From positions 124,001-188,000 of the forward strand of contig NZ_JSFK01000005.1 of the NCBI RefSeq assembly GCF_000783395.1: a stretch of DNA of 64,000 nt, written 5' to 3'. A program made the position numbers and the translations under genes. Source of the DNA: Pseudomonas chlororaphis. GTDB lineage: Bacteria > Pseudomonadota > Gammaproteobacteria > Pseudomonadales > Pseudomonadaceae. Below the pieces are notes generated by a model. That model did not search any database. It was not told the origin of the DNA and worked only from the letters and a program-made list of their open reading frames with translations. This document shows positions 34,012-43,688 of this stretch, in pieces. Every line of letters starts with the position of its first letter. Position 1 is the stretch's first letter.

Positions 34012-34978
34012 GCCGCAGGCGCTGGATCCGGCCATTGTTGAGCAGGCGATCCAATGGCTGGTGCGTCTTCGCTTCAATCAAGCGGACGAACAAACACAGC
34101 ACTCTTTTGAGTACTGGCTGCAGCAGCGCCCAGAGCACGTGTTGGCGTGGCAGCGTGTGGAAACGCTTGGGGATGAATTTGCCGGCGTACCCGCTCAACT
34201 GGCGCGCCGAACCCTTGATGGCAGCCATCAGGGAATGCGGCGGCGGGACAGCCTGAAGCTACTGGGCATATTGGCCACCGTTGGCACGGCAGCCTGGCTT
34301 GGCCGGGATTACACACCCGTACCTGCCATGCTTGCGCAGCAACGCAGCAGCACCGGCGAGCAACGTCGCTTCCAATTCGATGATGGCAGCCTTATCCAGC
34401 TCAATAGCGATAGCGCCATCGACAGCGATTTCGACGCCAAGCGACGCCTGATCATCCTGCGACGGGGTGAAATCATCGTGAATGTCGGCGCCGATCAACA
34501 CTCGCCGCAAGCGCGACCGTTCTGGGTGCAATCACGCGACGGGATCATGCGCGCCCAGAGTTCCCGCTTTCTGGCACGCGAGCTTGACGAAAGCACGCTG
34601 GTCGCGGCTAAGGAAGGATCAGTCACGGTGTTCCCCGGCTCCACTCAAAGTCCTGCGAGCCGCAGCGTCCAGGCAGGCAATCAGCTGCTGTTCACATCAA
34701 GTGGCGTCCAAACGTTCAGCGACAACGGCCTCGATCTGTGGAGCTGGGGTGACGGGGTGATCACTGCGCGCCATATGCGCCTCAGTGATTTCATCGTGGA
34801 GTTGTCGCGTTATCGCCCCGGGGTATTGCGCTGCGCCGAAGAGGTTGCGGATCGCCGCGTTTCCGGCACCTTCCAGCTCGCCGACAACGATCAGGTCCTG
34901 GCATTGATCGCGCAGTCACTGCGTTTGCACATCGATTACCGAACCCGTTATTGGGTAACCGTGACCGCTGCTACCTGA
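33998..34978 (+). CDS. FecR-type anti-sigma / transmembrane signal regulator
   Basis: 326 residues. The N-terminal cytoplasmic part (ALDPAIVEQAIQWLVRLRF...FEYWLQQRPEHVLAWQRVE, DUF4880-like with a tryptophan-rich motif) is followed by RRRDSLKLLGILATVGTAAWLG, one membrane span near residues 82-102. The periplasmic FecR domain follows (RRFQFDDGSLIQLNSDSAID, LRRGEIIVNVG), and the C-terminus ends in a segment that resembles the receptor STN domain. It senses the receptor and controls the sigma factor encoded just before it. Its start lies inside the end of the sigma gene (14-base overlap). Confidence 0.93.
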   Translation: MSRPEPQALDPAIVEQAIQWLVRLRFNQADEQTQHSFEYWLQQRPEHVLAWQRVETLGDEFAGVPAQLARRTLDGSHQGMRRRDSLKLLGILATVGTAAWLGRDYTPVPAMLAQQRSSTGEQRRFQFDDGSLIQLNSDSAIDSDFDAKRRLIILRRGEIIVNVGADQHSPQARPFWVQSRDGIMRAQSSRFLARELDESTLVAAKEGSVTVFPGSTQSPASRSVQAGNQLLFTSSGVQTFSDNGLDLWSWGDGVITARHMRLSDFIVELSRYRPGVLRCAEEVADRRVSGTFQLADNDQVLALIAQSLRLHIDYRTRYWVTVTAAT

Positions 34979-35000
34979 GCCCATCAAAACTACCTGAAAA

Positions 35001-35023
35001 ATAATGAGGTGGTTTCTCATTAT
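35001..35023 (+). promoter_or_regulatory. inverted repeat upstream of the siderophore receptor gene
   Basis: ATAATGAG (35001-35008) pairs with CTCATTAT (35016-35023) across a 7-base centre. Such A/T-rich NATAATGA units resemble Fur sites, and it lies 67 bases before the receptor start. It could instead be part of the ECF sigma-dependent promoter region. Function is inferred. Confidence 0.45.
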
Positions 35024-35089
35024 CGTTCGACCTCTAAGGAAGGCCGGAATACAGGCCAGTCTGTCGATGTCCTTTCTTGGAGCGAGAAA

Positions 35090-37480
35090 ATGAGTTCGTC
35101 CCCGGTTTCACAGCGCCATCCATTGAATCGTGCCTTGCAGGGTGCGATGTTGGGTTTGATCGTCAGCAGCTACGCATTGCCATCACTGGCGCAAACGTCG
35201 AGCGCTGACCACAGCAATCAAATCAAGCAGTGGAACATCGCTGCCGGCCCACTGGCGCCGGCGCTTGATCGCTTTGCGCGCGAGGCCGGTATCAGTCTTT
35301 CCTTCGACGCGTCGAGTGTTGCGGACCGCACCACCGCTGGCGTGAATGGCTCGCTCGATACGTCGGCAGCGCTGTCATCGTTGCTGCAGGGCAGCCAATT
35401 GCAGATCGAACAGCAAGGCCCGAATGCCTACCTGTTGATCCCTCAAGCAAAGACCGCCGGCCCGCTGGAACTCGACGCAACGGATGTCGAGGACTACCGC
35501 CTTGCCCCCCTCATCATCAATGCCAAGGTCAGGGTCAGTGCCGACGACGACGCCAACTCGGTGGTCGCCAAGGAACTCTGGGTTGGCGGAAAAGTGGCAA
35601 CCAGCATTCTCAACACACCGGCATCGGTATCAGTTGTTACCAACAAGGAAATGGAGCAACGCAGCGTCAGCACCACGGAAGAGGCGCTGCAATACACGCC
35701 CGGCGTGATCACTGACTTCTACGGTACGGATGACCGCAACGACTATTTCCAGATCCGCGGCTTCCAGGCCACCACTTACCGTGACGGCTTGACCCTGAGT
35801 TCGATGCGCGGCGTACGCGAAGATCCATTCGCTTATGAGCGCATCGAGATTCTGCGCGGCGCCAACTCCACCCTGTTTGGCCCCGCGGATCCGGGCGGTT
35901 CGGTGAATTTCGTGACCAAGCAGCCGCGCTTCGAGCAGTTTGGCCAAGGCTATGTGACCTACGGATCCTTTGACCATGTCGAGACAGGTATCGACGTGGG
36001 GGATGCGCTGAACGACGAGAAAACCTTGGCCGGCCGCTTTACTGCCAAGGGCCAAAACAGCGACCGCGAGTACGATCACTCGCAGGACGATAACCAGTTG
36101 TTTATGGGTGGCCTGACCTGGGCACCGACGGATTACACGTCGGCGACGATGATTCTGGACTACCTGAAAACCGAAAGTTCGCCCAACAGCGGTGGCTATC
36201 CACTGGACAAGGAATACGACCGCAAGAAGTTTTATGGCGAGCCCAGCTACAACTTTCACGATGTCGAGCGCACCAGTCTCAGCGGTAACGTCACCCATGA
36301 CTTCGACAACGGCTTCGTACTGCGCAGCAATCTGCGTTACAGCAAGTTGACCGATGATTTTGGCTACGTTTACCTCAGCGACAGCGCCACACGTGTCGGT
36401 ACTACCGTTGACCGTTATCAGTTTGGAACGGACACCGAAGCCGACCAGTTCAACGGCAATCTGATGCTGCAATACGATGCCCGCTTCGAGAACATCGACA
36501 GCAGCAGCCTGGTGGGTGTGGAGTACCTTGATTCGACCACCAAGGAAAGCTCGGTCTACGCCCCGACGACCTCGATTGACATTGCAAACCCCGTGTTTAC
36601 AGGCGTTTCACGCTCAATCGCGCCATATGCCGTCAACAAGCGAGACGCGACCACCAAGGCCGTATTCCTTCAGCAGAACCTGTCGTTCTACGAGCGTTTC
36701 ATCGTCACCGGCGGTGTGCGCAACGACTCGATGGACCTGACCAGCAAAGGTTTGCAATCCACAGAGAAAGACACTTTCTCCGAAACCTCCTACCGAGGTG
36801 CGTTGACCTATATCGTCAACGACGAGGTGTCCACTTATATCAGCATGGTGGAATCGGTCTCGCCGCCGCAGGTTGGCGTCACACCGCAGACGGGCCGGCA
36901 GTACGAAGTGGGCGTGAAGTATGCGCCGATGGGGATGGATGCACTGTTCTCCGCAGCCGTTTATGACCTGACTCAGGAAAACGTCACCATCGCTGTGGTG
37001 CTGCCGAGCGGCATCATTGAGCAACAGACCGTGGGCGAGTCGCGGGCGCGTGGCCTCGACCTGGAGGCGAAAGCGCAGGTGACGCAGAACCTCAGCCTGA
37101 TCGGTGGTTATTCCTATATGGAGTCCGAGGTACAGCGCGGTTCGTTGTACGACGGCAGTTCCCTGAAGGGTAATGAGTTCGCCACGGCACCCAAGCATTC
37201 CGCTTCGCTCTGGAGTTACTACGACGTGCCAAGCACTGATGTCAGCGTTGGCTTGGGTGCGCGCTACGTCGGCTCTTACTACTTCGATGCCGCCAACTCC
37301 GGCAAAAGCGATGGCACCACGCTGTTCGACGCCGCGTTCAACTACAAGATCGCCAAGGGCACCGACCTTGCGGTGAACGTCAGCAACCTGCTGGATGAGC
37401 AGCACGTGGTCGGTTCCGGCACGGCGAACTTCTACAACCCGGGTCGCGAGATTACCGCCAAGGTGAGTTACAAGTGGTAA
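35090..37480 (+). CDS. TonB-dependent siderophore receptor with signalling domain
   Basis: 796 residues. A signal peptide (to about residue 35, ALPSLAQ) is followed by a secretin/TonB short N-terminal (STN) signalling domain (WNIAAGPLAPALDRFAREAGISLSF, about 45-115), the TonB-dependent plug (VVTNKEMEQRSVSTTEEALQYTPGV...ERIEILRGANSTLFGPADPGGSVNFVTK) and the 22-strand barrel, with the final aromatic residue of an outer-membrane protein (VSYKW). The STN domain makes it a transducer receptor for the adjacent FecI/FecR pair. Overall it resembles ferric hydroxamate receptors (FoxA/FiuA/FhuE), but the siderophore is not determined. GGAG precedes ATG 35090. Confidence 0.94.
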   Translation: MSSSPVSQRHPLNRALQGAMLGLIVSSYALPSLAQTSSADHSNQIKQWNIAAGPLAPALDRFAREAGISLSFDASSVADRTTAGVNGSLDTSAALSSLLQGSQLQIEQQGPNAYLLIPQAKTAGPLELDATDVEDYRLAPLIINAKVRVSADDDANSVVAKELWVGGKVATSILNTPASVSVVTNKEMEQRSVSTTEEALQYTPGVITDFYGTDDRNDYFQIRGFQATTYRDGLTLSSMRGVREDPFAYERIEILRGANSTLFGPADPGGSVNFVTKQPRFEQFGQGYVTYGSFDHVETGIDVGDALNDEKTLAGRFTAKGQNSDREYDHSQDDNQLFMGGLTWAPTDYTSATMILDYLKTESSPNSGGYPLDKEYDRKKFYGEPSYNFHDVERTSLSGNVTHDFDNGFVLRSNLRYSKLTDDFGYVYLSDSATRVGTTVDRYQFGTDTEADQFNGNLMLQYDARFENIDSSSLVGVEYLDSTTKESSVYAPTTSIDIANPVFTGVSRSIAPYAVNKRDATTKAVFLQQNLSFYERFIVTGGVRNDSMDLTSKGLQSTEKDTFSETSYRGALTYIVNDEVSTYISMVESVSPPQVGVTPQTGRQYEVGVKYAPMGMDALFSAAVYDLTQENVTIAVVLPSGIIEQQTVGESRARGLDLEAKAQVTQNLSLIGGYSYMESEVQRGSLYDGSSLKGNEFATAPKHSASLWSYYDVPSTDVSVGLGARYVGSYYFDAANSGKSDGTTLFDAAFNYKIAKGTDLAVNVSNLLDEQHVVGSGTANFYNPGREITAKVSYKW

Positions 37481-37934
37481 GCAGGCGTGTAGGCGTTTTT
37501 CCTGTATAGGAAGCGGTGCCCGCTTAATCGCGGGCACCAGAAAATCTCGTATGCATGGCCATTTGCGACTGTCTTGGTAGTGATCAACCGGTCACCGGAA
37601 TCACCGCTCGTCGCCTCATGAAGGCATGTAACCGCAATGCTCGGGAATGCAGTCATCGATTGAGTCGCAATGCGTGACAAAATCGTTCGACCTGTACAAC
37701 CAATTTACAACTCGTTGATATTCATAGCATTTCTATTTTTTCAGTGCTTGGGCCTGAAAGTTTTCCACCCATTGAAATTCTCAGCTTGTCATCGCTTACG
37801 ATAAAATTTGTTTCACTTGATTTCTGAAAACGGACGATGTTTTTCCTGGCCAACTGCGAATTCCTACTACCTTCAAATGGGCTTGTTTTTGCGCTTTAGG
37901 CTTAGCGCATTCCTACTATGAAGGAGCGTAGAAG
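37481..37934. other. non-coding region between the receptor and sulfatase genes
   Basis: 454 bases. It begins with a hairpin at 37515-37538 listed separately. The right half is AT-rich and must carry the sulfatase promoter; the decamer ATTCCTACTA occurs twice, at 37860-37869 and 37909-37918, 49 bases apart. No supported ORF is present. Confidence 0.5.
37515..37538 (+). terminator. hairpin after the siderophore receptor gene
   Basis: GGTGCCCGC (37515-37523) and GCGGGCACC (37530-37538) form a perfect 9-bp stem with a TTAATC loop, 34 bases after the receptor stop codon. There is no T run after it, so it may be a rho-dependent or bidirectional end rather than a classical terminator. Confidence 0.5.
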
Positions 37935-39965
37935 ATGGTCTTGGGAATTCACTCGACAGTGCAACGTCAATCCGGAGGGGAATGGCGTTCCTTGAAACTG
38001 GCTGGCGCCGCTTTTTCGTTGGTGGCAGCTATTGGATTGGCTTCACAAGCCTTCGCGGCTGACGCGGAAAAGCCAAAGCCTGCGTCGGAAGCCACCAAGG
38101 CGGCGAACAATGCGTTGCTCAATGAGCTGCCGTTCAATGACAAGACCTCGTTTGAACTGGCGCACAAAGGCTTTATTGCGCCGTTGCCATCGACAGTCAT
38201 CAAAGGCGGTTCGGGCAATGTCATTTGGGACCCCGCCAAGTATGCCTTTATCAAAGAAGGTGAGGCTGCACCGGACACCACCAACCCCAGCCTGTGGCGT
38301 CAGTCTCAACTGATCAATATTTCTGGTTTGTTCGAAGTCACCGATGGCATCTATCAGGTGCGTAACTACGATCTTTCGAACATGACCATCGTTGAGGGAA
38401 AGGACGGCATCACCATCTTTGACCCATTGATTTCCACCGAAACCGCGAAGGCAGCCCTCGATCTTTACTATCAGCACCGGCCGAAAAAACCCGTGGTAGC
38501 GGTGATCTATACCCACAGCCACGTCGATCACTATGGCGGCGTACGTGGGGTGATCAACGAGGACGACGTGAAGGCCGGAAAGGTCAAGGTTTACGCTCCT
38601 CTGGGCTTCGTCGAGCACGCAGTAGCCGAAAACGTCATGGCCGGCACCGCCATGAGCCGCCGGGCCAGCTACATGTACGGCAACCTGCTACCTCCTTCGG
38701 CGACTGGTCAGTTGGGCGCAGGCCTGGGCACCACCACGTCGGCCGGCACCGTGACACTGATACCGCCGACCGACATCATCAAGACCACCGGTGAAACCCA
38801 CGTCATCGACGGCCTGACCTATCAATTCCTGTATGCGCCCGGCAGTGAAGCACCGGCGGAAATGCTCTATTACATCAAGGAGAAAAAGGCGCTCAACACC
38901 GCCGAGGACTCCACCCATACCCTGCACAACACCTACTCGCTGCGCGGCGCAAAAATTCGCGAACCGCTTCCATGGTCCAAGTACCTCAACGAAGCGCTGA
39001 AACTGTGGGGTGACGATGTCCAGGTGATGTACGCCATGCACCACTGGCCAGTCTGGGGCAACAAGGAAGTGCGTGAGCAACTGTCTTCCCAGCGCGACAT
39101 GTACCGCTACATCAACGATGAAACCCTGCGGATGATCAACAAGGGTTACACGATGGTGGAGATCGCCGAGCAGTTCAAACTGCCCAAGGCGATCGCCAAC
39201 AAGTTCTCCAACCGTGGTTATTACGGTTCGGTGAACCATAACGTCAAGGCCACCTACGTGCTGTACCTGGGCTGGTTTACCGGCAACCCGGCCACATTGA
39301 ATGAATTGCCGCCGGAGGAAGGCGCCAAGCATTACGTGGAAATGATGGGCGGCGAAGACGCCGTACTCAAGAAGGCCAAGGAGTACATGGACAAAGGCGA
39401 ATTCCGCTGGGTCGCCGAAGTGGTCAATCATGTGGTGTTTGCCAACCCGAGCAACCAAGCGGCGAAAAACCTGCAAGCCGATGCGCTTGAGCAATTGGGT
39501 TACCAGGCCGAAAGCGGCCCATGGCGCAATTTCTACCTCACCGGTGCACAGGAGCTGCGCGATGGCGTGAGGAAACTGCCTACTCCGGACACGGCCAGTC
39601 CGGACACTGTTCGCGCAATGGATCTCGATCTGTTCTTCGATTTCCTGGCCATGCGCCTCAATGGTCCGAAAGCGGATGGCAAGCGTTTGTCGCTCAACTT
39701 CGATTTCACTGACCTGAAGCAAAAATACTCGGTGGAAATGGAGAACGGCGTTCTCAACCACACTGAAGGCGTTGAAGGCAAAGACGCTGATGCCAAAGTG
39801 ACCCTGACTCGCGACACCCTGAACAAAATCGTGCTGAAAGAAACCACTTTGAAGGACGCCTTGGCCAAGGGTGATATCAAAGTCGACGGCACGCAGGGCA
39901 AGCTCGAAGAGTTGGTGTCGTACATGGATGACTTCGATTTCTGGTTCAACATCGTCACGCCGTAA
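37935..39965 (+). CDS. SdsA-type alkylsulfatase (metallo-beta-lactamase fold)
   Basis: 676 residues. A signal peptide (LVAAIGLASQAFA, cleaved about residue 41) is followed by the MBL-fold catalytic domain with THSHVDHYGG (His194, His196, Asp198, His199) and DSTHTLHN. The helical dimerisation domain follows (NDETLRMINKGYTMVEIAEQ), then a C-terminal SCP-2-like domain (LDLFFDFLAMRLNGP, RDTLNKIVLKETTLKDAL) that can bind hydrophobic substrates. Members hydrolyse alkyl sulfates such as dodecyl sulfate for sulfur or carbon (known for SdsA1 of P. aeruginosa). GAAGGAG precedes the ATG. No SdsB-like LysR regulator lies nearby, so control must come from elsewhere. Confidence 0.92.
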   Translation: MVLGIHSTVQRQSGGEWRSLKLAGAAFSLVAAIGLASQAFAADAEKPKPASEATKAANNALLNELPFNDKTSFELAHKGFIAPLPSTVIKGGSGNVIWDPAKYAFIKEGEAAPDTTNPSLWRQSQLINISGLFEVTDGIYQVRNYDLSNMTIVEGKDGITIFDPLISTETAKAALDLYYQHRPKKPVVAVIYTHSHVDHYGGVRGVINEDDVKAGKVKVYAPLGFVEHAVAENVMAGTAMSRRASYMYGNLLPPSATGQLGAGLGTTTSAGTVTLIPPTDIIKTTGETHVIDGLTYQFLYAPGSEAPAEMLYYIKEKKALNTAEDSTHTLHNTYSLRGAKIREPLPWSKYLNEALKLWGDDVQVMYAMHHWPVWGNKEVREQLSSQRDMYRYINDETLRMINKGYTMVEIAEQFKLPKAIANKFSNRGYYGSVNHNVKATYVLYLGWFTGNPATLNELPPEEGAKHYVEMMGGEDAVLKKAKEYMDKGEFRWVAEVVNHVVFANPSNQAAKNLQADALEQLGYQAESGPWRNFYLTGAQELRDGVRKLPTPDTASPDTVRAMDLDLFFDFLAMRLNGPKADGKRLSLNFDFTDLKQKYSVEMENGVLNHTEGVEGKDADAKVTLTRDTLNKIVLKETTLKDALAKGDIKVDGTQGKLEELVSYMDDFDFWFNIVTP

Positions 39966-40057
39966 CGACCGAGTCAGTTGATGTCGGTCTGCGGTAGCGG
40001 TTCAAAACGCCGCCGCAGACCAGCGTCACACCAGTATTTCGACAATGGAGCGTTCTC

Positions 40058-40726
40058 ATGCAATTCAAGACACTCGCTGTACCGTTGTGTGTGCTGTCTC
40101 TGGCCCTTTCCGGCTGTGCCAGCAAGTACGTCGACCCCGAGCAGTACTCCGGATTTCTCGGCGATTACAGCGTCCTGAAAGAGGAGAAATCTCCTTCGGG
40201 TGCAGCCGTCATGCGCTGGATTGATCCGAAAGTCGATGTCAGCAAATTCACCAGCGTTTACGTCGAACCCAGTCAGCTCTTTCCCAAGCCGCAACCTACC
40301 GCGAAAATTCCGCAAAAAACCCTCAATGGCATCACTCAGTACTACGACCAGACCTTGAAGAATGCCTTTTCCAGTGCGCTTCCGCTCGCCAACGGCCCAG
40401 GGCCGGGCGTGCTGGTGGTACGTCCGGCAATCACCGCGGCCAGTGCCAAGACCAAGGGGTTGCGTCCGTATGAAGTCATCCCGATTGCACTGGTGGCCGC
40501 TGGCGTCAGTGCCGCCACCGGCATTCGTGATCAGGACACCAGCCTGGCGACCGAAGCCGCATTTCTCGATGGAAGTGACAACAAACTGGTCGCCGAAGTG
40601 GTGCGCAAGGGCGCTGGCGCAGATCTCGACAATTCCGCGCAGGTTCTGCAGGCCAATGACTTCAAAGCGGTGCTCGATGTCTGGGCGCGGGACATGGTCA
40701 AGTCTTATGAGCAACTGAAGAAATAG
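40058..40726 (+). CDS. DUF3313-family lipoprotein
   Basis: 222 residues with a lipoprotein signal peptide: VCVLSLALSGCASK, lipobox LSGC with Cys20. The mature protein (DPEQYSGFLGDYSVLKE, PKVDVSKFTSVYVEPSQLF) matches DUF3313 lipoproteins. The gene lies 93 bases after the sulfatase gene and may be cotranscribed. Function unknown; probably outer-membrane or periplasmic anchored. Confidence 0.85.
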   Translation: MQFKTLAVPLCVLSLALSGCASKYVDPEQYSGFLGDYSVLKEEKSPSGAAVMRWIDPKVDVSKFTSVYVEPSQLFPKPQPTAKIPQKTLNGITQYYDQTLKNAFSSALPLANGPGPGVLVVRPAITAASAKTKGLRPYEVIPIALVAAGVSAATGIRDQDTSLATEAAFLDGSDNKLVAEVVRKGAGADLDNSAQVLQANDFKAVLDVWARDMVKSYEQLKK

Positions 40727-40783
40727 CGCCGCCACCTGACATGAACCTGCCGAGGTTAGTGGTACGCGAAACGGCTGCTCCCC

Positions 40784-41992
40784 TCAAGCAGCCGCATTCG
40801 CCTCGACAAGATGAACCTCCGTTGCATTGCGCCCCGCCATCCACGCCAACACCGATGCGACAACCAACACCGCGGCACTAAGCTCGAACGTAGCTTTATA
40901 ACCACTCAAATCAAAAGCCAGACCACCAATGATTGCGCCGCCGGCGATCGCCAGTTGAACAATCGCCACGAGCAAGCCACCTCCAGCCTCCGCATCATCC
41001 GGCAGCGTCTGCGCCAGCCACGTCCACCAGCCGACCGGCGCGGCCGTCGCAACCAGTCCCCAGAGGCCGAGCAACACGGCGGTCAGCACAGGTGATTTGC
41101 CGAAGCTGACCAACGCCAGCGCGATGGCCGCCATGATCAGCGGGATGACGGTCAACGTGCGGTAGAGGCCGCGGCCCATAAACCGTTCGATCAGAAATGT
41201 GCCGATAAAGCCGGCCAGTCCCAACCCCAGCAGCATCAAGGACAACGTTGAAACACTGACGCCCGTCACGCCTTCAAGGAAGGGCCGCAGGTAGGTGAAC
41301 AGCATGAACTGGCCCATGAAAAAGACGCTGACGGCGACCATACCCAAGGCCACTGGCAATTGCTTCATCAGGCGTAGAACGTTGCCGCTACCGGCCTGGC
41401 GCTCGACCTTGAACGACGGAAGGCTGATCAGCAGCCAGACAGCGGCCAGCACCGCGACCGGAACCACACAGAAGAATGCCCCGCGCCAGCCAATCAGCGA
41501 GCCAAGAAAGCTGCCCGCCGGAGCGGCGATTACGGTGGCCAGCGCGTTACCGCCATTGACGATGGCCAGCGCTCGCGAAACCTGTTCAGGCTTCACCAGA
41601 CGCATTGCAGTCGCCGCCGATAGTGACCAGAAACCACCAATCGCAATCCCGATCAACGCGCGCCCTAACATGAAAGACGGGTAGCCCGGCGCGACCGCGA
41701 CCACCGTGCCGGAGACGATCATCAACAACGTCAGGCCCAGCAGCAGCTTCTTGCGCTCGACGCGAGCGGCGACCGAGGCAATCAACAGGCTGGTGATCAA
41801 GGCAAAGGCACCGGAAACGGAAATGCCCTGCCCGGCCTGGCCTTCGGTGATGTGCAGGTCGGCCGCAATCGGCGTCAGCAGGCTGACCGGCATGAATTCT
41901 GAAGCGACCAAGGCGAATGCGGCCAACGACATGGCCAGCACAGCGCTCCAGCCGCCTGTTCTTTTAGATGGATCTGTAGATGGAAACGTCAT
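40784..41992 (-). CDS. MFS exporter, NepI-like (purine nucleoside efflux family)
   Basis: A 402-residue major facilitator. Segments shared with NepI are WSAVLAMSLAAFALVASEFMPVSLLTPIAADL, IGGFWSLSAATAMRLVKP, GSFLGSLIGWRGAFF and APVGWWTWLAQTL. NepI exports purine nucleosides in E. coli. The start at ATG 41992 has no strong ribosome site; in-frame starts further upstream exist, but the extra residues are not family-like. It is divergent from the AraC regulator at 42223. The hairpin at 40772-40794 (CGGCTGCT and AGCAGCCG) overlaps the end of the gene and may help terminate it. Confidence 0.85.
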   Translation of the reverse strand: MTFPSTDPSKRTGGWSAVLAMSLAAFALVASEFMPVSLLTPIAADLHITEGQAGQGISVSGAFALITSLLIASVAARVERKKLLLGLTLLMIVSGTVVAVAPGYPSFMLGRALIGIAIGGFWSLSAATAMRLVKPEQVSRALAIVNGGNALATVIAAPAGSFLGSLIGWRGAFFCVVPVAVLAAVWLLISLPSFKVERQAGSGNVLRLMKQLPVALGMVAVSVFFMGQFMLFTYLRPFLEGVTGVSVSTLSLMLLGLGLAGFIGTFLIERFMGRGLYRTLTVIPLIMAAIALALVSFGKSPVLTAVLLGLWGLVATAAPVGWWTWLAQTLPDDAEAGGGLLVAIVQLAIAGGAIIGGLAFDLSGYKATFELSAAVLVVASVLAWMAGRNATEVHLVEANAAA

Positions 41993-42222
41993 GAGAACTA
42001 CCTGTGGTGCGAAAAACCTGTGGATGTGATGCGCAGGGGCAAGCAGTCTGTCGTCCCTTCCGGACACTGCCCCCGTAACAGATAGACACATTCTCCCGGT
42101 CAATCCGGCCCTTCCCTAGCGCATTCCTCTTGAATGCTTGCCTGATCCTCTGGCGATGCAGGGTGATGGATAGGAAACGTCTCGCGCGCGCATTAGAGTT
42201 CGGTCAACAGGAGTGACCCGAC

Positions 42223-43155
42223 ATGATCCCTACCCCTCTGCCCCAGGAATCGCCTTTGGCATTGCACATTGACCCGCGCGTGAGCGCACCGGGTGACTTC
42301 GCCACGGCCATACCCGGGCTGTCGCTGTTTCGTCGCGACCAACCGGCGCCGCCCGTGGTGTGCATGATCGAACCGAGCCTGATTCTGGTGGGGCGCGGCG
42401 AAAAGCGCTTGTGGGTCGGCGGTGAAGGCTACAGCTATGACCCGTCACGGTTTCTGGTGACCTCTCTGGATCTGCCCGCCAACTCCGAAGTGATGCTCGC
42501 CAGTCCCCAGCAGCCCTGTGTCGGCCTCGTGCTGAAACTGGATGTGAGCATGCTCGCCGAGGTCATCACCAAGAGCGGCTTGCCGGCCAAGCGGCAGCCA
42601 GCAACGGGTACGGGCGCCGCGATTGGCAGCCTGTCGTCCGCTCTGCAGGGCGCGCTCGATCGCCTGCTGGCATTGCTCGATGAACCCGAGGCAATCCCGG
42701 TGCTGGCGCCGCTGATTCTGCGGGAAATCCACTATCGGCTGCTGCACACCGACCAAGGCGCACGGCTGCGGCAGATCACGGCCGTCGATGGTCAGGGTTA
42801 TCGGATCGCCAAAGCGATTGACTGGCTCAAGCTCAACTACGCAGATGCCCTGCGCATCGACGATCTGGCCGCGCGGGTGCAGATGAGCGCGCCTACCTTT
42901 CACCATCATTTCCGTCAGCTCACCGGCATGAGCCCGCTGCAGTACCAGAAATGGCTGCGGCTCAACGAAGCGCGGCGGCTGATGCTGGTCGAGCGCCTAG
43001 ACGTTTCGCGGGCGGCGTTTGCGGTCGGCTATGAAAGTCCGTCGCAGTTCAGCCGCGAATATGCCCGGCTGTTCGGCACCGCGCCGAGTCGTGACATTGC
43101 CCTTTTACGTGGGCAGCCATTCGAAGCAGAAGCCCTCGGCTCAGTAGCGAATTGA
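42223..43155 (+). CDS. AraC-family regulator with AraC_N sensor domain
   Basis: 310 residues. The N-terminal half is the AraC_N (PF06719) type (GLSLFRRDQPAPPVVCMIEPSLILVGRGEKRLWVGGE, FLVTSLDLPANSEV), and the C-terminal 100 residues hold the two helix-turn-helix units: IDDLAARVQMSAPTFHHHFRQLTGMSPLQYQKWLRLNEARRLM and SRAAFAVGYESPSQFSREYARLFG. It lies between the divergent NepI-like exporter and the codirectional molybdenum hydroxylase operon, so either or both are candidate targets. Members of this group often respond to aldehydes or alcohols (inference). Confidence 0.92.
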   Translation: MIPTPLPQESPLALHIDPRVSAPGDFATAIPGLSLFRRDQPAPPVVCMIEPSLILVGRGEKRLWVGGEGYSYDPSRFLVTSLDLPANSEVMLASPQQPCVGLVLKLDVSMLAEVITKSGLPAKRQPATGTGAAIGSLSSALQGALDRLLALLDEPEAIPVLAPLILREIHYRLLHTDQGARLRQITAVDGQGYRIAKAIDWLKLNYADALRIDDLAARVQMSAPTFHHHFRQLTGMSPLQYQKWLRLNEARRLMLVERLDVSRAAFAVGYESPSQFSREYARLFGTAPSRDIALLRGQPFEAEALGSVAN

Positions 43156-43232
43156 ACGAAAAACGCTGATGCGCCTCGCCGCGTGTCACCGCTCATAACA
43201 ATGCAAGTCAACCGATGATCAGCGGGTGAACC

Positions 43233-43688
43233 ATGGAACTACGAATCAACCAGAAGACCTATCAGGTCGATGCCGACGCCGATACGCCCTTGCTGTGGGT
43301 GATCCGCGATGATCTGGGCATGACCGGCACCAAATACGGCTGCGGATTGGCGCAATGCGGCGCCTGTTCGGTGCTGGTGGACGGCAACGTCGTGCGCTCG
43401 TGCGTCACGCCGGTGGCGGGTGTGGTCGGCCGCGAGGTCACCACCATTGAGGCGATCGAAAGCGATGACGTGGGCAAACGGGTGGTCTCGACCTGGGTCG
43501 ATCTGCAGGTCGCGCAGTGCGGCTACTGCCAGTCCGGGCAGGTGATGGCCGCCACTGCGCTGCTCAAACAAAACCCTAAACCGAGTGATGCGCAGATCGA
43601 GGCAGCGATGGTCAATCTGTGCCGCTGCGGCACTTACAACGCGATTCATGCCGCCATGCATGAACTGGCCGGCAAGGGAGACGCGTGA
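43233..43688 (+). CDS. [2Fe-2S] subunit of an aldehyde/isoquinoline-type molybdenum hydroxylase
   Basis: 151 residues in two halves. The plant-type ferredoxin motif is KYGCGLAQCGACSVLVDG...C, and the all-helical second cluster is CGYCQSGQVM with NLCRCGTY. This is the small subunit (IorA-like) that passes electrons from the molybdenum site. It ends in a stop that overlaps the start of the large subunit by one base, so expression is coupled. No FAD subunit is encoded in the operon; a cytochrome c takes that role. Confidence 0.92.
   Translation: MELRINQKTYQVDADADTPLLWVIRDDLGMTGTKYGCGLAQCGACSVLVDGNVVRSCVTPVAGVVGREVTTIEAIESDDVGKRVVSTWVDLQVAQCGYCQSGQVMAATALLKQNPKPSDAQIEAAMVNLCRCGTYNAIHAAMHELAGKGDA

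Noticed and set aside
37468..37680. 70-codon minus-strand ORF in the gap after the receptor gene
   Set aside because: No ribosome site, overlaps the receptor end and has no recognisable protein sequence.
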